Made by a program: the position numbers and the translations under genes | From: an uncultured Ruminococcus sp. | Lineage (GTDB): Bacteria; Bacillota_A; Clostridia; Oscillospirales; Acutalibacteraceae | Length of the DNA stretch: 22,431 nt | Direction of reading: 5' to 3' | NCBI GenBank assembly: GCA_902798605.1 | Contig: CADBXH010000013.1 | Span: 1 to 22,431 of the forward strand | The notes under the pieces: generated by a model | What the model was told of the DNA's origin: nothing | The model's input: only the letters and a program-made list of their open reading frames with translations | The model's database searches: none | Shown here: positions 13,641 to 22,367 of the stretch, piece by piece | Numbering within the stretch: the stretch's first letter is position 1 | Layout: every line of letters starts with the position of its first letter

Positions 13641-14207
13641 ATGGCAGACAGCATGAAAGAATCTTGGAAAGAAACCGGCTCGGGTCTCGGACACGCTTTT
13701 GAGGGACTCGGTAAAACAATTGTAAAAACAGGCAAAAAGGGTGTAGACAAGGCAGTAGACTGGGCGGAAAGCGACAGCTATCCGTCTCAAAACTATAATC
13801 AGCCGCCGCAGCCTCAGCCGCCTTATCCTCAACAGCAGCAATCACCGTATCAGCAGCAGCCGTACACACCTCCGGCTCAACCCCAACAGCCGTACACACC
13901 TCCGGCTCAACAACCACAGCCGCAGTACGGTCATCAGTATCAGCCTGAGCCTCAGCCGCAGTACGGTCAACCTCAGTCGGGTGCTCAGCAGCCATTCGTT
14001 CAGCAGCCGCGCTACCAAAACGCTCCCGGCCCGACACCGATGGATCCGTTCAATGGGCAGCAAAAGAATACTCAGACTCAGTATCAGCCTCCGCAGCCGC
14101 AGCAGGCACAGCCCCAAGCGCCTCAGCGTATGTATCAGCCTCCTGCGCCGCCGGCTCAGCCGAATTATAACTACAATGCTCCGCAAAATGATCCGGAGAA
14201 AAAATAA
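13641..14207 (+). CDS. Proline/glutamine-rich low-complexity protein
   Basis: This protein has 188 residues. The first ~48 form an amphipathic helical region (ADSMKESWKETGSGLGHAFE and on to KKGVDKAVDWAE). The rest is almost entirely Pro, Gln, Tyr, Ala and Asn, with units such as QPYTPPAQPQ (30-bp DNA period, 13857-13910) and QPQYGHQ / QPQYGQ (36-bp period, 13917-13969). No membrane helix or enzyme motif is visible. I chose the ATG at 13641 because AGAGG (13628-13632) is 8 nt upstream. A GTG at 13632 is in frame but sits on the ribosome site. Such tails are often disordered and bind proteins or drive assembly; its function is unknown. It is a single-gene unit, and the helical head is the part that homology would have to rest on. 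Confidence 0.72.
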   Translation: MADSMKESWKETGSGLGHAFEGLGKTIVKTGKKGVDKAVDWAESDSYPSQNYNQPPQPQPPYPQQQQSPYQQQPYTPPAQPQQPYTPPAQQPQPQYGHQYQPEPQPQYGQPQSGAQQPFVQQPRYQNAPGPTPMDPFNGQQKNTQTQYQPPQPQQAQPQAPQRMYQPPAPPAQPNYNYNAPQNDPEKK

Positions 14208-14213
14208 AAATCA

Positions 14214-14238
14214 ACGCCTCTCCAAAACGGAGAGGCGT
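14214..14238. terminator. Shared hairpin between convergent genes
   Basis: ACGCCTCTCC (14214-14223) and GGAGAGGCGT (14229-14238) form a perfect 10-bp stem with a 5-nt loop. It lies between two convergent genes. On the minus strand it is followed by TGATTTTTATTTTT, a better U-tract than on the plus strand, so it mainly serves the CNNM-type gene and more weakly the P/Q-rich gene. Confidence 0.8.
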
Positions 14239-14254
14239 ATTAATATGCCGTTTT

Positions 14255-15541
14255 TTATTCTTCTTCGTCATCGTCCTTGGGAACTTCAAGCTTTTTTACC
14301 ACAACGCGCATTATACGCTGGTTCTCAACTTCCATGACAGTGAACCTGAACCCGCCGTATTCAATGCTCTCGCGCTTGCGCGGAATATCGCCCGCGTTCT
14401 CAAGAATAAGTCCGCCGACGGTAACCGAATCGCTCTCGATAGCGTCCTCGTCAAGGTCAAACAGCGCGAGCATATCGTCGATCTCGATGTCGCCGTTTAC
14501 CAAGAACTCATCCTTGCCGATTTTGTAGTAGGTGTGCTCGATCTCCTCGTCCTCGTCCCAAATATCGCCGACGATCTCCTCGAGCAGATCCTCCATCGTA
14601 ACTATGCCGAGCGTTCCGCCGTATTCATCGGTGACGATCGCCATATGCACCTTTGTTTTCTTAAACGAATTCAATATTTTAGACAGCTGCTGGCTCTTGA
14701 ATACAAAGAACGGCGGCTGGATTATTTTTCTCAGCGCCGGAGCCTTGCCGTCCGCCAGCGATTCAAGGTAATCCCTCGTGTGAAGGATACCCACGATGTT
14801 ATCGGTCGTATTCTCATAAACCGGTATCCTCGAATAGCGGTTTTCAATAATGATCTCTTTGATTTTTTCGGGAGTCTCATCAACATTGATAAACACAACA
14901 TCGACCCTCGGTGTAAGTATTTCCTCGGCGGTCTTTTCGTCAAAGTCGAGTGCGGAGCGTACCATTTCGCTTTCGCTCTCCTCAAGCACGCCTTCCTCCT
15001 CAATGCTCTCAACGATGTACTTCAGCTCGTTTTCGGTAACGCTCGGAGCGTCCTCCTTGCTTCCCGCGATTTTGAGCGCGAGGCTTTTCAGCTTTAAGAA
15101 AATAAATACAAGCGGAGTTAAAATGATTGTAAGCGCTTTAAGGAATCCCGCGGTTTTCATCGCGAAGTTGTCACAGTGTTCCTTTGCAAGGCACTTAGGG
15201 ATGACCTCGCCGAAGGTCAGCACCAAAAGCGTCGTGATACCTGTAGCAATAGCGGGTCCCACATCGCCCCAGATCCTAAAGCACAGAACGGTCGCGATAG
15301 ACGAACAACCCAAATTCACAATGTTGTTGCAAATCAAGATAGCAGTCAATGCCTTATCAAAATGATCTATGATGTACAGCACTTTTTTTGCTTTTTTATC
15401 GCCGTTTTCAACCGAATGTTGAACTCGGATTTTATTAACAAAAGAAAACGCCGTCTCCGTAGCAGAGAAAAAAGCCGATAATGTCACGAGCAAAAGAATG
15501 GATATGCCCATAAAAATATCGGATTGTATGTCTGAATTCAA
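14255..15541 (-). CDS. CNNM/CorC-type transporter (DUF21-CBS-CorC_HlyC)
   Basis: This membrane protein of about 428 residues belongs to the CNNM/CorB (HlyC/CorC) family, linked to magnesium or other divalent-ion efflux or sensing. It contains a DUF21 core of three to four helices (SAFFSATETAFSFVNKIRV; later LLVLTFGEVIPKCLAKE), an acidic region, and a CBS pair at about residues 200-325 of the longest form (ILTPRVDVVFINVDE, YSRIPVYENTTDNIVGILH, KKTKVHMAIVTDEYGGTLGI). A C-terminal CorC_HlyC domain (GDEFLVNGDIEIDDML-like, TVGGLILENAGDIP) follows. The end is very acidic (DDDEEE). I place the start at the TTG at 15541 because GGAG (complement of 15552-15555) is 10 nt upstream. ATGs at 15571 and 15565 in the same frame have no such site. 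It converges on the P/Q-rich gene. Confidence 0.87.
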   Translation of the reverse strand: MNSDIQSDIFMGISILLLVTLSAFFSATETAFSFVNKIRVQHSVENGDKKAKKVLYIIDHFDKALTAILICNNIVNLGCSSIATVLCFRIWGDVGPAIATGITTLLVLTFGEVIPKCLAKEHCDNFAMKTAGFLKALTIILTPLVFIFLKLKSLALKIAGSKEDAPSVTENELKYIVESIEEEGVLEESESEMVRSALDFDEKTAEEILTPRVDVVFINVDETPEKIKEIIIENRYSRIPVYENTTDNIVGILHTRDYLESLADGKAPALRKIIQPPFFVFKSQQLSKILNSFKKTKVHMAIVTDEYGGTLGIVTMEDLLEEIVGDIWDEDEEIEHTYYKIGKDEFLVNGDIEIDDMLALFDLDEDAIESDSVTVGGLILENAGDIPRKRESIEYGGFRFTVMEVENQRIMRVVVKKLEVPKDDDEEE

Positions 15542-15632
15542 AAATTTATCACTCCATATACACATATTCATCTTCAATATTACTATAATTCCATAAAATA
15601 ATTATTATTTATAAGAAATATAACAGAAAATC

Positions 15633-15661
15633 TTGAAAAATATTGCATAAAATGTTATAAT
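15633..15661 (+). promoter_or_regulatory. Promoter of the tepA-uppP-spoIIIE operon
   Basis: TTGAAA (15633-15638), a 17-nt spacer and TATAAT (15656-15661) form a sigma-A promoter. The start would be near 15668, about 100 nt before the protease ATG, leaving a long leader with a hairpin (see 15676-15718). Confidence 0.82.
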
Positions 15662-15675
15662 CATACTTGGTGATT

Positions 15676-15718
15676 TATGCTTGTACCGCAGGTAATAAAC
15701 GAGTCGCAAACAAGCATA
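15676..15718 (+). other. Leader hairpin in the tepA-like mRNA
   Basis: TATGCTTGT (15676-15684) pairs perfectly with ACAAGCATA (15710-15718), a 9-bp stem around a 25-nt loop. A GC-richer segment follows before GGAGG (15755-15759). It matches no known riboswitch I can recognise. It could be a simple mRNA 5' stabiliser. Confidence 0.45.
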
Positions 15719-15769
15719 TAATAATCAGCATCCTTTCGGGAAAGAATAAACCCCGGAGGTATGCAGATT

Positions 15770-16528
15770 ATGAGAAAAAACAATGTAAAAAGCTCGCGGA
15801 AGTATTCCCGCAGAGCAAACGAATTCGTAAAAAATCCGTGTGAGGAAGAGCCGGACGGCTCCGAGCAGGAGCAGAGCCCGCAAAAGCAGGCTTTTGACGG
15901 AGAATCGGGCTCGATTTTGACCTGCCACAACGACAAAATAATCCACTGCCTGACGATAATCGGGCAGATAGAGGGTCATTATATCCTTTCTCCTCAGAAT
16001 AAAACGACAAAATACGAGCACATTATCCCGCTCCTTATGTCGGTGGAGGAGGACGACGGGATCGACGGTCTGCTGATCTTGCTCAATACCGTTGGCGGCG
16101 ATGTTGAGGCGGGCTTGGCGATAGCCGAGGTCATCTCGGGTATGAAAAAGCCATCGGTCTCAATTGTTCTCGGCGGAGGCCATTCGATCGGTATACCGCT
16201 CGCAGTCGCGGCAAAAAAGAGCTTTATCGCCAAAAGCGCGTCTATGACAGTCCATCCCGTTCGCACAACGGGGCTGACCCTCGGCGTTCCGCAGACCTTT
16301 GAGTATTTCCGACGGATGCAGGACAGGATAACAAGCTTTGTGGTAGAGAATTCCGCGATAACAAAGGAGCGTTACAGCGAGCTTGTCCTCAACACAGGCG
16401 AGCTTGTGACCGACGTCGGCACAATCCTCGAGGGAGAGGACGCCGTAGCCGAGGGGCTTATTGACGAGATAGGCACAGTTTCCGACGCGGTAGAATCATT
16501 ATACGGAATGATCAATTCAAATACCTGA
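15770..16528 (+). CDS. tepA: TepA-like ClpP-fold protease
   Basis: This ~252-residue protein matches the TepA/YmfB group of ClpP-related proteins, described in Bacillus as translocation-enhancing. A charged N-terminal tail of about 45 residues precedes the ClpP core. GGGHSIGIPLAVAA holds the family's candidate Ser139 (in place of the ClpP G-x-S-A-x), SMTVHPVRTTGLTLGVPQTFEY the His162, and ILEGEDAVAEGLIDEIG the closing motif. LLILLNTVGGDVEAGLAIAE is a ClpP-like oxyanion and helix region. I chose the ATG at 15770 because GGAGG (15755-15759) is 10 nt upstream; ATG 15761 would be 1 nt from it. It lies before uppP and spoIIIE, and tepA next to spoIIIE is known from Bacillus. Whether it is proteolytic is uncertain from sequence. 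Confidence 0.86.
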   Translation: MRKNNVKSSRKYSRRANEFVKNPCEEEPDGSEQEQSPQKQAFDGESGSILTCHNDKIIHCLTIIGQIEGHYILSPQNKTTKYEHIIPLLMSVEEDDGIDGLLILLNTVGGDVEAGLAIAEVISGMKKPSVSIVLGGGHSIGIPLAVAAKKSFIAKSASMTVHPVRTTGLTLGVPQTFEYFRRMQDRITSFVVENSAITKERYSELVLNTGELVTDVGTILEGEDAVAEGLIDEIGTVSDAVESLYGMINSNT

Positions 16529-16544
16529 TAAAGGACAAAATATC

Positions 16545-16560
16545 TGCGGCGAAAGCCGCA
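16545..16560 (+). other. Intergenic GAAA-tetraloop hairpin
   Basis: TGCGGC-GAAA-GCCGCA is a perfect 6-bp, GC-rich stem with a GNRA tetraloop between the tepA-like and uppP genes. It has no U-tract, so it is more likely an mRNA stability or processing element than a terminator. Confidence 0.6.
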
Positions 16561-16584
16561 ACTATACATAAAGGAGTACATATT

Positions 16585-17559
16585 ATGACAGTTCTTGAAG
16601 CTATAATCCAGGGCATTGTCCAGGGCTTGACCGAGTTCTTGCCCGTGTCGAGCAGCGGACATCTTGCGATCACCCAGCATATTTTAGGCGTTGATATGGA
16701 GGGCAACCTGTTCTTCAACGTAATGCTTCACATCGGCACTCTTGTTGCGGTGGTTGTGTTTTATCACAAGCTTATCTGGAGTTTGATAAAAGAATTCTTC
16801 CGTATGATAAAGGACATCTTTACGGGCAAGTTCAAATGGTCGCAGATGAACTACGAGCGTAATATGATAATTATGATAATCATCGGACTTTTGCCGCTCT
16901 TGCTCCTGTTTATCCCTATCCCCGGAACCGATATGAAGGTCAAGGATCTGGCTGAGGTTTTCGCGTCAAGTCCCGTCCTGATCGTCACAGCTTTGTCGCT
17001 TATGCTCACAAGCGCCCTGCTTTTGATCGGCGTTATCTGCAACAGAAGGAATATAATGGGTTCCCATAAGCATTTTGCAGGCGGCTATAAGGGAAAAGAA
17101 AAAGAAAAATACACCGTTGTCGACGCTTTACTTGTCGGACTTATGCAGTGCGCCGCGGCTCTATTGCCCGGACTTTCGCGCTCGGGTTCAACTCTCGCAG
17201 TCGGCGAGATGCGCGGCATAAACAAGCAAAAGGCGCTCGACTTCACCTTTGTACTCGGCATCCCGTCAATTATCGCTGCGGCTCTGCTTGAGGGCGCTGA
17301 CGTGATAAAGGACAAAGACGCTATCGCTTCTGTTGAATGGCTGCCTATGATAGTCGGAATGGCAGTTTCCGCAGTCGTCGGTTACCTAGCTATTTGGATT
17401 TTCAAATGGTTCCTAAAGACCGACAAGATGATCATGTTTATCGTTTATACCGCGGTCGTAGGTATCGCATTGCTTGTAGTTTCGGTTATTGAACTGCAGA
17501 CAGGAACAAACTTGTTTACAGGCGAACGCCTTTCATCTGTGCTGTTTAGTTTTAGTTAA
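16585..17559 (+). CDS. uppP: Undecaprenyl-diphosphatase UppP
   Basis: This enzyme removes a phosphate from undecaprenyl pyrophosphate, recycling the lipid carrier for peptidoglycan. The BacA/UppP signatures are plain: GLTEFLPVSSSGHL at about residues 14-27 and PGLSRSGSTL in the second half, which together form the active site with the Glu and Arg. About eight membrane helices are predicted. At 324 residues it is longer than the usual ~270. Extra residues lie in two Lys/charged loops, near 60-88 (FRMIKDIFTGKFKWSQMNYE) and 155-175 (GSHKHFAGGYKGKEKEKY). AAAGGAG precedes the ATG. It lies between the tepA-like gene and spoIIIE with gaps of 56 and 39 nt, so a common transcript is likely. Its presence between these two is less usual than tepA-spoIIIE alone. 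Confidence 0.93.
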   Translation: MTVLEAIIQGIVQGLTEFLPVSSSGHLAITQHILGVDMEGNLFFNVMLHIGTLVAVVVFYHKLIWSLIKEFFRMIKDIFTGKFKWSQMNYERNMIIMIIIGLLPLLLLFIPIPGTDMKVKDLAEVFASSPVLIVTALSLMLTSALLLIGVICNRRNIMGSHKHFAGGYKGKEKEKYTVVDALLVGLMQCAAALLPGLSRSGSTLAVGEMRGINKQKALDFTFVLGIPSIIAAALLEGADVIKDKDAIASVEWLPMIVGMAVSAVVGYLAIWIFKWFLKTDKMIMFIVYTAVVGIALLVVSVIELQTGTNLFTGERLSSVLFSFS

Positions 17560-17598
17560 GTTATAAGGATATATGAAAAGATATTGGAAGTGATTTAA

Positions 17599-20406
17599 TT
17601 GTCAGCAAAGAAGCAGACAAAAAAGCAAACAAAAAAGAAAAAGCAGCCCGCAAAACGGTCTGCCTCGCGGGCTAAAAAAGACGCCGAGCCAAAGCGCGGA
17701 GGATTCAGCACGCGGATAAAATCTATTTTGTACATAGCGCTCGCTATATTCTTCTTTATTCTCGTATTTGTTCCGGGAAGTAACTTTTGGACGTCTGTCC
17801 GCTCGTTCTTCTTCGGCTTGTTCGGATTGGGAATGTTACTTGTTCCGCCGTTTTTTGTATACTTGTGCGTGATGAACGAAAAAGAAAAGCAAATCGCCCA
17901 TTTCGGTGCAAAGGTAGTGCTCTGCATATTGATTTTCTTCCTTGCAGGCGCGCTGCTGTTCGCAATCAACTGGGGCAGATACAGTCATATGAATTACTTT
18001 GCCGTGCTCGGCAATCTCTACCTTGACTGCTTTAATTCCACAGGCTATATGCCTCTGTCGTGCGGCTTGATCGGCGGTATCTTAGGCTATCCCATAGCGG
18101 CTCTGTGCGGTCAGCCCGTGGCGATAATATTGACTATCCTGCTTCTCGGAGTACTGATATTCATTATCACCAATCTTTCGGTCAAGGATGTAGCAAGGGC
18201 GGCAAGCAGAACGGCGGAGAGAGTTCGCCGTGCCAACGAGGAACGCGCCCGCCGCAGAAGAGAACGCCTTGAAGAAGAGCGCAGGAGCGATTACGGCGAC
18301 AGCTACACTCCGCCGAAGCGCAGAAAGCGCCGCAAAGCTAAAACTCAAAAACCGGAGGAAAAGCCCGAGAATACTAATATCGACATCCCGATCGATGTTC
18401 CGATCTACTCAAACGGTCAAAAGCTTAACAGCAGTGATATTGACATTCCGCTCGACGAGCCCAAGCGCCGCCGTAAGCGCAAAAAAGATGTTACTGCTCC
18501 TGTAAGCGGCTTGGATATCGACTACACCGAATCTAACGAGCAAAACGCCGCCGACCTTGATAATTCAGAAGATCTGATAAATATCATCAAGCGCGCCAGC
18601 AAGCCGATGGGCGAGGACGGCGAAACCACCGTTGAGGATATAGCGGAAGAGATCACCGCCGAAAAACGCTCTAAACGTGTTTCAAAGGGCGCGAAGCAGG
18701 CTGATCCCGAGACCGTTCCGGTAGAGGTCAAAAAGACCGAAACAAAGTCGAATGACGAGCCGTACTCAGAATTCAATGATTTAGGATATAAGCCAAATAA
18801 TTCTAAAAAAGAAATAAAACCCGAAAAGGTTTATCATTATCCGCCTGTTCAGCTTCTCAAGCCCAACAACAGCAACAATGATAAATCCGCGATGGAGGAG
18901 CTCCAGCACAATTCCAAAAAGCTTATCGAGACCCTCAACAGCTTCGGCGTTAACGCGACGATAACAAACATCTGCCGCGGACCGTCCGTAACTCGTTACG
19001 AGCTCCAGCCCGCGCCGGGAGTTAAAATCAGCAAGATAACAAACCTGTCCGATGATATCGCCCTCAACCTAGCCGCCAACGGCGTGCGAATAGAAGCGCC
19101 TATCCCCGGCAAGGCTGCGGTCGGAATCGAAGTCCCGAACAAGGTCGTCAGTATGGTTTCTATGCGCGAGCTTATCGACTCCGATAAGTTCAGAAAGTCA
19201 AAGAGCAAGCTGACCGCCGTGCTCGGACGCGATATCTCAGGCGAGATCGTGATAACCGACATCGCAAAAATGCCTCACCTGCTCATCGCGGGTACTACCG
19301 GTTCCGGTAAGTCGGTCTGCGTAAATTCCATCCTTATCAGCATCCTCTACAAGGCTTCTCCCGATGAGGTCAAGATGCTGCTTATCGACCCCAAAATGGT
19401 CGAGTTCTCAAAATACAAGGGTATCCCGCACCTGCTCATTCCCATAGTTTCCGACGCCAAAAAAGCGGCAGCGGCTCTCGGTTGGGCAGTCAACGAAATG
19501 CTCCAGAGATATAAGATATTCTCGGAGTATGACTGTAAGGATATCGGTTCTTATAATTCTTTAGTAGAAAAAAACCTTGAATATGTAGCGAATCATCCTC
19601 CCGTTCCAAACGATGAGGGAGAGCTTATCCAGCCGGTAATGGAAGTCAACGGACTTCCCGTAGCTCAGGAGAAGATGAGCCGCGTAGTTATCGCAATCGA
19701 CGAGCTCGCCGACCTTATGATGGCGGCTCCTTCTGAGGTCGAAGACAGCATTTGCCGTCTTGCTCAGATGGCACGTGCCGCGGGTATGCACCTGATCCTT
19801 GCTACCCAGCGACCGACGGTCAACGTAATCACAGGTCTAATCAAGGCGAACGTGCCCAGCCGTATTGCTCTTAAAGTAAGCTCAAATATGGACAGCCGTA
19901 CTATCCTCGACACAGGCGGCGGCGAAAAGCTGATTGGTCGCGGCGATATGCTGTTCTCACCGGTAGGCGCGCCAAAGCCGATGCGTGTCCAGGGCTGTTA
20001 CGCCTCCGAGGAAGAGATAGAAAGCGTAACAGGCTACATCAAAAAGAGCGCTAAGGCTGATTATAACGCCGAGATCGAAGAAAAGATCAAGCGCATCGAG
20101 GTCGAAGAGATCGCCGCGGGCAAAAAGGGAGGAGCGTCTGACGACGGCGACAGCGCCGGCGATTACGACGCCCGTATCGACGAAGCGATCCAGTGCGTTA
20201 TCGACGCGGGACAAGCCTCGACCTCGCTTATCCAGCGCAAGCTTAAAGTCGGTTACGCCCGTGCAGGCAGAATAGTAGATGAAATGGAAGAGCTCGGCGT
20301 AGTTGGACCTCACCAGGGTTCAAAGCCGCGCGAAGTCCTTATGACCTACAACGAATGGCTCGAACGCCGCAACGTCCTCCAAAACAACGGAGCGGAAGAC
20401 GAGTAG
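17599..20406 (+). CDS. spoIIIE: DNA translocase FtsK/SpoIIIE
   Basis: This 935-residue DNA pump moves the chromosome at the division or sporulation septum. The N-terminus is basic (KKQTKKQTKKKKQPAKR), followed by four membrane helices between about 35 and 190. A long, charged, low-complexity linker of about 190 residues follows, with many Arg/Lys and IDIP repeats (IDIPIDVPIYS, IDIPLDEPKRR). The motor has Walker A GTTGSGKS (565-572) and Walker B VVIAIDELADLM (Asp701, Glu702), followed by ATQRPTVNVITGLIKAN. A gamma winged-helix domain for reading polar DNA motifs lies at about 856-925 (QASTSLIQRKLKVGYARAGRIVDEME). The TTG start is chosen because GGAAGTGAT lies just upstream. No ATG is nearby in frame. 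Its position after the tepA-like gene supports SpoIIIE over another FtsK. Confidence 0.95.
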   Translation: MSAKKQTKKQTKKKKQPAKRSASRAKKDAEPKRGGFSTRIKSILYIALAIFFFILVFVPGSNFWTSVRSFFFGLFGLGMLLVPPFFVYLCVMNEKEKQIAHFGAKVVLCILIFFLAGALLFAINWGRYSHMNYFAVLGNLYLDCFNSTGYMPLSCGLIGGILGYPIAALCGQPVAIILTILLLGVLIFIITNLSVKDVARAASRTAERVRRANEERARRRRERLEEERRSDYGDSYTPPKRRKRRKAKTQKPEEKPENTNIDIPIDVPIYSNGQKLNSSDIDIPLDEPKRRRKRKKDVTAPVSGLDIDYTESNEQNAADLDNSEDLINIIKRASKPMGEDGETTVEDIAEEITAEKRSKRVSKGAKQADPETVPVEVKKTETKSNDEPYSEFNDLGYKPNNSKKEIKPEKVYHYPPVQLLKPNNSNNDKSAMEELQHNSKKLIETLNSFGVNATITNICRGPSVTRYELQPAPGVKISKITNLSDDIALNLAANGVRIEAPIPGKAAVGIEVPNKVVSMVSMRELIDSDKFRKSKSKLTAVLGRDISGEIVITDIAKMPHLLIAGTTGSGKSVCVNSILISILYKASPDEVKMLLIDPKMVEFSKYKGIPHLLIPIVSDAKKAAAALGWAVNEMLQRYKIFSEYDCKDIGSYNSLVEKNLEYVANHPPVPNDEGELIQPVMEVNGLPVAQEKMSRVVIAIDELADLMMAAPSEVEDSICRLAQMARAAGMHLILATQRPTVNVITGLIKANVPSRIALKVSSNMDSRTILDTGGGEKLIGRGDMLFSPVGAPKPMRVQGCYASEEEIESVTGYIKKSAKADYNAEIEEKIKRIEVEEIAAGKKGGASDDGDSAGDYDARIDEAIQCVIDAGQASTSLIQRKLKVGYARAGRIVDEMEELGVVGPHQGSKPREVLMTYNEWLERRNVLQNNGAEDE

Positions 20407-20427
20407 TCAATTAATTATTAATAGTAG

Positions 20428-20449
20428 GGGCTGACCCGTGTGTCCGCCC
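20428..20449. repeat. Short imperfect dyad before ygiQ
   Basis: GGGCTGAC (20428-20435) pairs with GTCCGCCC (20442-20449), one mismatch, with a CCGTGT loop. It resembles REP-like GGGGC...GCCCC intergenic elements of gut Firmicutes. It lies after spoIIIE and only 33 nt before the next start. A weak T-run (CTTGTTTATT) follows, so it may also attenuate or end transcription. Confidence 0.4.
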
Positions 20450-20482
20450 GCTTGTTTATTCAAAAGAAATGAGGTGGATAAT

Positions 20483-22351
20483 GTGGCTTTTTTACCGATG
20501 AACAAAGCTGAAGTTGCTCAGCGCGGTTGGGACGGCGTTGATTTTGTTTATGTCAGCGGCGACAGCTACGTTGACCACCCGTCCTTCGGCGCGGCGATAA
20601 TCACCCGCGTGCTCGAGGACTGCGGCTGTAAGGTCGCCTTTTTAGCCCAGCCCAATATCAAAAACGATAACGACTTCACTCAGTTCGGCAAGCCGCGCTT
20701 GGGCTTTATGGTTTCTTCCGGCAACATCGACAGTATGGTCGCTCACTACACCGTGGCAAAGCGCAAGCGCCACGACGACGCCTACACTGCCGGCGGAAAA
20801 AACGGCAAACGCCCCGACCGTGCGCTCACTGTTTACTGCAATATCATCCGCAGGTTATACCCCGACAGCCCGATAATCATCGGCGGTTTGGAAGCCTCAC
20901 TCCGCCGTTTTGCCCACTACGATTACTGGAGCGACAGTGTAATGCCGTCGATCCTTTTCGATACAAAGGCAGACATCCTCGTCTACGGAATGGGCGAGCT
21001 TCAAACTATGGAGATCGCAAAGCGCCTCGCAGACGGCTATACAGTAGAAGCCCTGCAGGATATCCGCGGTATCTGCTATAAAATCAAAACCGGGGACTAT
21101 GTTCCAAAATCGGTTGTCGATCTGCCAAGCTTTGAACGCGCAAAAGAAAACAAGCGCGATTACGCCATAGCCGCGCGCAAGGAGCTCGAAGAAGCCGACG
21201 CTGTCCGCGGAAAAACGCTTATCCAGCGCCACGGCAAACACATCCTCGTTCAAAACCCGCCGATGCCGCCGCTCACTACCGAACAGCTTGATTGTATTTA
21301 CTCGCTGCCGTATATGCGAGCTTATCCAAAGTGCTACGACAAGCTCGGCGGTGTGCCGGGAATCAAAGAGGTCGAATTTTCGATCACCCACAACCGCGGT
21401 TGCTTCGGAGCCTGCAACTTCTGCTCGCTGGCGTTCCACCAAGGGCGCGCCGTTACCGTCAGAAGCGAAGAAAGCGTAATAAACGAGGCAAAAAGCTTCC
21501 TCGAAAATCCCAATTTCAAGGGCTACATAAGCGACGTGGGAGGCCCCACGGCAAACTTCAGATTACCCTCTTGCGAAAAACAGAAAAAGCTCGGGCTCTG
21601 CAAAAACCGCAAGTGCTTAGCCCCGACGCCCTGCCCGAATATGCAGGTGTCGCACACCGAATACCTCGACCTGCTCCGAAAGTTAAGAAAGCTCGACGGG
21701 ATAAAAAAGGTCTTTATCCGCAGCGGAATCCGATTTGACTATCTTATGGAGGACGAGAGCGACGAGTTCTTGACGGAGCTTGTCCGCCACCACATCAGCG
21801 GTCAATTGAGGGTCGCGCCTGAGCACTGCTCGGCAGCCGTCCTCGATAAAATGGGCAAGCCGCGCATCGGCGTCTACAAAAAATTCTGCGACAAATTCTA
21901 CGCGCTCAACCAAAAAGAACACCGCGACCAGTACGTTGTGCCGTACCTTATGAGCTCGCACCCGGGCTCAAAGCTAAAGGACGCGGTAGAGCTCGCGCTG
22001 TTTTGCAAGGAGCAGAAGATCCACCCAAAGCAGGTGCAGGATTTTTACCCCACACCGGGAACGATCTCGACCGCGATGTTCTACACAGGGCTCGATCCCT
22101 ACACGCTTAACGAGGTCTACGTCCCCAAATCCGAGGAAGAAAAAAAGCTGCAGCGCGCCTTGCTGCAGTACTTCATCCCCGAAAACAAACCCCTTGTGGT
22201 AAAAGCACTGATAAAAGCCGGCAGGCGCGATTTGATAGGCAACTCTCCAAAGTGCCTTGTGACCCCGCTGCCCGGAATGAACAAACCAAAGCAAACAGGC
22301 AAAAGGGGAAAGAAAAAGGATTATTCAAGATACAGCAGGAAGAAAAAGTAA
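20483..22351 (+). CDS. ygiQ: YgiQ family radical SAM protein (UPF0313)
   Basis: This protein of about 622 residues is a YgiQ-type radical SAM enzyme of unknown substrate. The N-terminal domain contains FLPMNKAEVAQRGWDGVDFV, DSYVDHPSFG and GGLEASLRRFAHYDYW, all typical of the family. The radical SAM cluster ligands are C307-x3-C311-x2-C314 (RGCFGACNFCS). A second Cys-rich stretch (CEKQKKLGLCKNRKCLAPTPC) may bind another metal or cluster. LRVAPEHCS and YLMSSHPGS follow, and the C-terminus is strongly basic (KQTGKRGKKKDYSRYSRKKK). I chose the GTG at 20483 because GAGG (20471-20474) is 8 nt upstream. A GTG at 20438 would lie in the dyad and has no ribosome site. Confidence 0.92.
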   Translation: MAFLPMNKAEVAQRGWDGVDFVYVSGDSYVDHPSFGAAIITRVLEDCGCKVAFLAQPNIKNDNDFTQFGKPRLGFMVSSGNIDSMVAHYTVAKRKRHDDAYTAGGKNGKRPDRALTVYCNIIRRLYPDSPIIIGGLEASLRRFAHYDYWSDSVMPSILFDTKADILVYGMGELQTMEIAKRLADGYTVEALQDIRGICYKIKTGDYVPKSVVDLPSFERAKENKRDYAIAARKELEEADAVRGKTLIQRHGKHILVQNPPMPPLTTEQLDCIYSLPYMRAYPKCYDKLGGVPGIKEVEFSITHNRGCFGACNFCSLAFHQGRAVTVRSEESVINEAKSFLENPNFKGYISDVGGPTANFRLPSCEKQKKLGLCKNRKCLAPTPCPNMQVSHTEYLDLLRKLRKLDGIKKVFIRSGIRFDYLMEDESDEFLTELVRHHISGQLRVAPEHCSAAVLDKMGKPRIGVYKKFCDKFYALNQKEHRDQYVVPYLMSSHPGSKLKDAVELALFCKEQKIHPKQVQDFYPTPGTISTAMFYTGLDPYTLNEVYVPKSEEEKKLQRALLQYFIPENKPLVVKALIKAGRRDLIGNSPKCLVTPLPGMNKPKQTGKRGKKKDYSRYSRKKK

Positions 22352-22367
22352 TACTCTTTAAAACCCC

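Noticed and set aside
13621..14037. An Ala/Glu-rich minus-strand open frame opposite the P/Q-rich gene
   Set aside because: It mirrors the repetitive CAG/CCG-rich coding strand. The plus-strand gene has a promoter, a ribosome site and a hairpin; this frame has none.
15668..15769. A riboswitch in the tepA-like leader
   Set aside because: Only one 9-bp stem and no conserved aptamer core that I recognise. Protease or wall-lipid genes are not typical riboswitch targets.
20438..20482. A longer ygiQ start at GTG 20438
   Set aside because: The extension (CPPACLFKRNEVDN) is unlike the family's N-terminus, lies in a dyad repeat, and lacks a ribosome site. GAGG fits the GTG at 20483.
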